Positions 59,870 through 64,000 of a stretch of 64,000 bases of DNA are shown one piece after another. The translations under genes and the position numbers were made by a program. Each line of letters starts with the position of its first letter. Position 1 is the stretch's first letter. This stretch comes from Megascapheus bottae (Eukaryota > Chordata > Mammalia > Rodentia > Geomyidae). The DNA is taken from contig JANJXV010000049.1 in assembly GCA_024803745.1 (NCBI GenBank), positions 3,758,501 through 3,822,500 on the forward strand, written 5' to 3'. Below the pieces are notes generated by a model. That model searched no databases and had not been told where the DNA came from. It was given only the letters and a program-made list of their open reading frames with translations.

Positions 59870-61709
59870 GTTAGTGTTAGGTTTAGGCTTAGGGTTAGAG
59901 TAAAAGTAAGGGTTAGGGAGAAGGTTTTGGTTAGGGTTAAGGTTAAGGTTTGGGTTAGGGTTAGGGTTAGTTTACGGTTATGGTTAGGGTAAGGGTAAGG
60001 TTTAGGATTAGGGTTAGGGTTAGGGTTAGGGTTAGGGTTAGGATAAGAGTTAGGTTCTGGTTAGGGGAAGGGTTAGGGGTAGCGTTCGGGTTAGATTTAG
60101 AGTTAGGTTTTGGTAAGGGTAAGGGTTAGGGTTAGGGTTAGGGTTAGGGTTAGGTTAAGGATTACGGTTAGGGATTAGGGTTAGGGTTAGGGTTAGGGTA
60201 ATGGTTAGGGTTAGGCTAAGGGTAAAGTATAGTGGTAGGGTTAGGGTTAGGTTTAGGTTTCAGATTAAGGTTAGGGTTACGGTTAGGGTAAGGATAAGGG
60301 TTAGGGTTAGAGTTAAGGTTAGGGTTAGCGTTAGGCTAAGGGTAAAGGTTAGGGGTAGAGTTAGGGTTAAGGTAAGAGTAAGCGTTAGCGTTAGGGTTAA
60401 GGTTAGGTTTAGGGTAAGAGTTAGGGTTAGGTTAAGGGTAGGGTTAAGGGTTAGGGTTAGGGTTAGGGTTAGGGTAAGGGTAAGGGTTAGGGTTAGGGTT
60501 AGGGTTAGGATTAGGGTTAGGTTTAGGGTTAGGGTAAGGGTAAGGGTTAAGGTTAGGGTTTGGTTTAGGGTAAGGGTTAGTGTTCGGGTTAGGATTAGGT
60601 TTAGGTTTACGGTTAGGGTAAGGGTAAGGGTTAGGGAAGGGTAAGGGTTAGGGTTAGGTTTAGGGTTAGGGTTAGGATTAGGGTTAGGTTTAGGGTAAGG
60701 GTTAGGGTTAGGATTAGGGTAAGGGTAAGGTTTAGGGTTAGGGTTAGGTTTGGGGTAGGGTAAGGGTAAGGGTTAGGGTTGGGGTTAGGTTTAGGGTAAG
60801 TGTAAGGGTTAGGGTTAGGGTTAGAGTTACGGTAAGGGTCAGGGTTAGGGTTAAGGTTAGGGTTAGCGTTAGGGTTAGGGTTAGGGTTAGGTTTAGGGTA
60901 GGGGTTAGGGTAAGAGTAAGTGTTAGTGTTAGGGTTAGGTTAGGATAAGAGTAAGGTTTAAGTTTAGGGTTAGGTTTAGGGTTAAGGTTAGGGTTTGGGT
61001 TAGGGTTAGGGTTAGTGTTAGGTTTGGGCTCAGGGTTAGAGTAAAAGTAAGGGTTAGGGAGAGGGTTAGGGTTAGGGTTAAGGTTAAGGTTAGGGTTAGG
61101 GTTAGGGTTAGTTTAGGGTTATAGTTAGGGTAAGGGTAAGGGTTAGGATTAGGGTTAGGGTTAGAGTTAGGGTTAGGGTTAGGACAAGGGTTAGGTTCTG
61201 GTTAGGGGAAGGGTTAGGGGTAGGGTTCGGGTTAGATTTAGAGTTAGGTTTTGGTAAAGGTAAGGGTTAGGGTTAGGGTTAGGGTTAGGGTTAGGTTAAG
61301 GATTAGGGTTAGGGATTAGGGTTAGGGTTAGGGTTAGGGTAATGGTTAGGGTTAGGCTAAGGGTAAAGTATAGTGGTAGGGTTAGGGTTATGTTTAGGTT
61401 TCGGATTAAGGTTAGGGTTACTGTTAGGGTAAGTGTAAGGATTAGGGTTAGGGTTAAGTTTAGGTTTAGCGTTAGGCTAAGGGTAAATGTTAGGGTTAGA
61501 GATAGGGTTAAGGTAAGAGTAAGGGTTAGGGTTAGGGTTAAGGTTAGGTTTAGGGTAAGGGTTAGGGTTAGGGTTAGGTTAAGGGTAAGGTTAAGGGTTA
61601 GGGTTAGGGTTAGGGTAAGGGTAAGGGTTAGGGTTAGGGTTAGGATTAGGGTTAGGTTTAGGGTTAGGGTAAGGGTAAGGGTTAGGGTTAGGGTTTGGTT
61701 AAGGGTAAT
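59870..61709 (+). repeat. 1141-bp tandem pair in copy 2
   Basis: Starts at 60201 and 61342 are exactly 1141 apart, as in copy 0 (1577 and 2718) and copy 1 (39785 and 40926). Here both members are complete. Confidence 0.85.
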
Positions 61710-62297
61710 TGTTAGGGTTAGTTTTAGCGTTGCGGTTAAGGTTAGGGTTAGTGTTAGGATAAGGGTAAGGGTTAGGGTTAGGTTTAGGTTTAGGGTAAGG
61801 GTTAGGGTTAGGTTTAGGGTAAGGGTAAGTTTTAGGGTTAGTTTTAGGCTTAGGTTTAGGGTAAGGGAAAGGGTTAGGCTTAGGGTTAGGTTTAGTTTTA
61901 GGTTTAGGGTAAGGGTAAGGGTTAGTGTTACGGTTAGGATTAGGGTTAGGGTAAGGGTAAAGGTTAGTGTTAGGGTTAGGGTTAGGTTTAGAGTTCGGAA
62001 TAAGGTTAGGGTTACGGTTAGTGTAAGGGTAAGGGTTAATGTTAGGGTTAGGGTTAGGGTTAGCGTTAGGCTAAGGGTAAGTGTTAGGGTTAGGGTTATG
62101 GTAAGAGTAAGGGTTAGGGTTAGGGTTAAGGTTAGGTTTAGGGTAAGGGTTAGGGTTAGGGTTAGGGTAAGGGTAAAGGTAAGTGTTAGGGTTCGAGTTA
62201 GGATTAGGGTTAGCTTTATGGTTAGGGTAAGGGTTAGGGTTAGGGTTTAGGATTAGGATTAGGGTTAGGATTAGGTTTAGGGTAAGGGTAAGGGGTA

Positions 62298-63460
62298 GGG
62301 GTTAGGGTTAGGGTAAGGTTTAAGGTTAGGGTGAGGGTTAGGGTAGGGGTTAGGGTAAGTGTTAGGGTTAGGGTTAGGGTTAGGTTAAGGATCAGGGTAA
62401 GGGTTAGGCTTAGGGTTAGGGGTTAGGGTTTAGGGCTAGGGTTAGAGTTAGGGTTTGGGGTTAGGGTTAGTCCCTTAGGGTTAGGGTAAGGGTTAATGTT
62501 AGGGGTTAGGGTTTAGTGTTAGGGTTAGGTTAAGGGTTAGGGTTAGGGTTAGGATAAGGGTTAGGGTTAGGGTTTAGTGTTAGAGTTAGGGTAATGGTAA
62601 GTTTTATGCTTATGTTTAGGGTTAGGGTTAGGGTAAGGGTTAGGATTAGGTTTAGCGTTGGGGTTAAATTTAGGGTTTACGGTTTAGTGTAAGGGTAAGG
62701 GTTAGGGTTAGGGTTAGGTTTTCTGTACGTGTTAGTGTTAGGGTTACGGTTAGGGTTAGGGTTAGGATTAGGATAAGGGTAAGGATTAGGGTTTAGGGTT
62801 AGGGTTAGGGTAAAGGTTAGGGTTACGTTTAGGGTAAGGGTAAGTTTTAGGGTTAGGGTTAGGGTTAGGCTTAGGGTAAGAGAAAGGGTTAGGGTTAGGG
62901 TTAGGGTAAGGGTAAGCTTTAGTGTAAGGTTTAGGGTTAGGGTTAGGGTAAGGGTAAGGGTTTAGTGTTTAGGGTTAGGAAATAGGGTTAGGTTTTACGG
63001 TTAGGGTAAGGGTAAGGGTTTAGGGTTAGGGTTAGGGTTAGGTTAAGGGTTAGGGTTTAGGGGTTAGGTTTAGTGTTAGGGTTTAGGGTGAGGGTTTAGG
63101 GTAATGATTAGGGTTAGGATAAGGGTAAGTGTTACTTTTAGGGTTGGCGTTAGGGTTAGGATTAGGGTTAGGGTAAGTGTAAGGGTTACTCTTAGGGTTA
63201 GGGTTAGGTTTAGGGTTTGAGTTTTAAGGTTAGGGTTACGGTTAGGGTAAGGGTAAGGTTTTAGCGTTTAGGGTTAGGGTTAGGGTTAGGGTTAGGGTTA
63301 AGGTAAGAGGAAGGGTTAGGGATAGGGTTAAGGTTAGGTTTTAGGGTAAGGGTTAGGGTTAGGGTTAGGGTTAGGTTAAGGTTAAGGTTTAGTGTTAGTT
63401 GTTAGTGTTAGTGTTAGGGTTAGGGTAAGGGTAAGGGTTAGGGTTAGGGTTAGGTTTTAC
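62298..63460 (+). other. Tract of about 24 small homopolymer-type insertions
   Basis: Compared with 3698-4836, T, G or A runs are one base longer at many sites: GGGTTTAGTG for GGGTTAGTG near 62508 and 62571, GGAAATAGG for GGAATAGG near 62979, TTTTACGG near 62994 and 63456, GAGTTTTAAGG near 63218. AGTCCCTTAGGG replaces AGTCTTAGGG near 62470. The running offset to copy 0 climbs from 58600 (62251) to 58608 (62719), 58617 (63103) and 58624 (63547). Outside this tract the same comparison is almost free of single-base indels. Confidence 0.85.
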
Positions 63461-64000
63461 GGTTAGGGTAAGGGTAAGGGTTAGGGTTAGGGTTAGGATT
63501 AGGCTTAGGATTAGGGTTAGGGTAAGGGTAAGGGTTAGGGTTAGGGCCATGGTTAGGGTAAGGGTTACGGTTAGGGTTAGGGTAGGGTTTAGGGTGTTAG
63601 TGTTAGGGTTAGGGTTAGGATAAGGGTAAGGGTTAGGGTTAGGGTTAGGGTTAGGTTTAGGGATTAGGGTTAGGGTTTGGGTTAGGGTTTGGGTTTAGTG
63701 TTAGTGTTAGGGTTAGGGTAAGGGTTAGGGTTAGGGATTAGGGTTAGTGTTAGGGTTAGGTTAAGGGATTAGGGTTAGGGTTTGGGTTAGGGTTTGGGTT
63801 TAGTGTTAGTGTTAGGGTTAGGGTAAGGGTTAGGGTTAGGGTTAAGATAAGTGTTAGGGTTAGGGTTAGGGTTAGTGTTAGGGTAAGGGTAAGTTTTAGG
63901 GTTAGGGTTAGGGTTAGGGTTAGGGTTAGGGTTAGGGTAAGTGTTAGGGTTAGGTTTAGCGTTGGGGTTAAGGTTAGGGTTAGGGTTAGGGTAAGGGCAA

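Larger units (their letters stand above)
1..64000 (+). repeat. Degenerate TTAGGG telomere-type array filling the window
   Basis: Every part of the window is TTAGGG or a near neighbour, mostly by substitution so that the six-base phase is held for hundreds of bases. Phase shifts come from occasional GGGG or GGGATTAGGG words. Perfect TTAGGG runs are short; the longest noticed are about seven to eight units (for example near 5285-5325, 23505-23552 and 44375-44420). The given strand is G/T-rich with very few C, and no inversion to CCCTAA was seen. Four neighbouring GGG blocks occur almost everywhere, so the strand has dense G-quadruplex potential (known for TTAGGG DNA). No gene is supported: GTTAGG reads Val-Arg, TTAGGG reads Leu-Gly, and only the TAGGGT frame stops; on the other strand CCTAAC and CTAACC are open. 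Confidence 0.97.
41691..64000 (+). repeat. Large tandem unit, copy 2, running off the window
   Basis: It matches copy 1 from its first base (20836) to about 61631. Where copy 1 breaks off, copy 2 goes on with sequence matching 3007-5389, so it preserves the unbroken layout. It holds all nested repeats of copy 1: the 1014-1027-bp pair (41691-43380), the dispersed duplication (45694-47325 and 51145-53110), the 3.9 kb blocks (54608, 56114) and the unit tail from 58637. Confidence 0.9.
58637..64000 (+). repeat. Unit tail in copy 2
   Basis: Matches 1-5389 across its whole length and 38215-41215 over its first 3 kb. The TATACGG pair is at 58669 and 58952. A 24-base deletion relative to copy 0 lies at 62250/62251, and a run of small insertions follows from 62298. 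The last 160 bases leave copy 0 at about 63841 for a GTTAAGATAAG word like that near 17219 and 34849. Confidence 0.87.

Noticed and set aside
62466..62480. AGTCCCTTAGGG as an inversion to the C-rich strand
   Set aside because: Only one CCCTTA word is present, the flanks remain TTAGGG-oriented, and it lies at the start of the insertion-rich tract where AGTCTTAGGG is the expected word; a local error or insertion explains it.
1..64000. Functional telomere end maintained by telomerase
   Set aside because: Perfect hexamer runs reach only about eight units and variants are spread evenly, so this is not the pure distal tract; whether a true end lies beyond the window cannot be seen.

Overview
The whole 64 kb window is one continuous array of telomere-type DNA. 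It is built from the vertebrate-type hexamer TTAGGG and single-base variants such as TAAGGG, TTAGTG, TTAGCG, TTACGG, TTATGG, TTAAGG, TTAGAG and TTAGGT. All of it is in one orientation: the G-rich strand is the strand given, and I saw no switch to CCCTAA. I see no gene, RNA gene, transposon, CRISPR array or ordinary unique sequence. The many long open frames are a consequence of the repeat: four of its six frames lack stops and read as Val-Arg, Leu-Gly, Pro-Asn or Leu-Thr polymers.

The organism cannot be named. It should be a eukaryote with a TTAGGG telomere motif (vertebrates and several other lineages). A 64 kb array with perfect runs of at most about eight hexamers looks like old subtelomeric or interstitial telomeric DNA, not the pure tract kept by telomerase. 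If it lies near a chromosome end, that end is to the right.

The array has a strong higher-order structure, readable from rare variant words shared by distant places. (1) 1-5400 is the tail of one large unit. (2) 5246-20835 holds older, diverged units, with a recurring unit start at 9231 and 13962. (3) 20836-41215 is a large unit of about 20.4 kb. (4) 41216-41690 is a scrambled junction of short pieces from the 23.9-24.7 kb region and 20.8 kb. (5) 41691-64000 is a second, nearly identical copy of that large unit, whose last 5.4 kb (from 58637) also matches 1-5389. Nested inside are tandem duplications with spacings of about 105, 283, 1014-1027 and 1141 bp, a 116-bp triplication and a dispersed 5.44-kb-offset duplication.

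Nothing here is a multi-gene system. What deserves a second look is how the array evolved: a recent 20 kb tandem duplication, a mosaic junction, copy-to-copy indels mostly in multiples of six, chimeric units, and a stretch of about 1.2 kb near the right end (62298-63460) full of +1 homopolymer insertions that may be a sequence or assembly error. All breakpoints were placed by eye and are good to about 10-30 bp unless a landmark is named.
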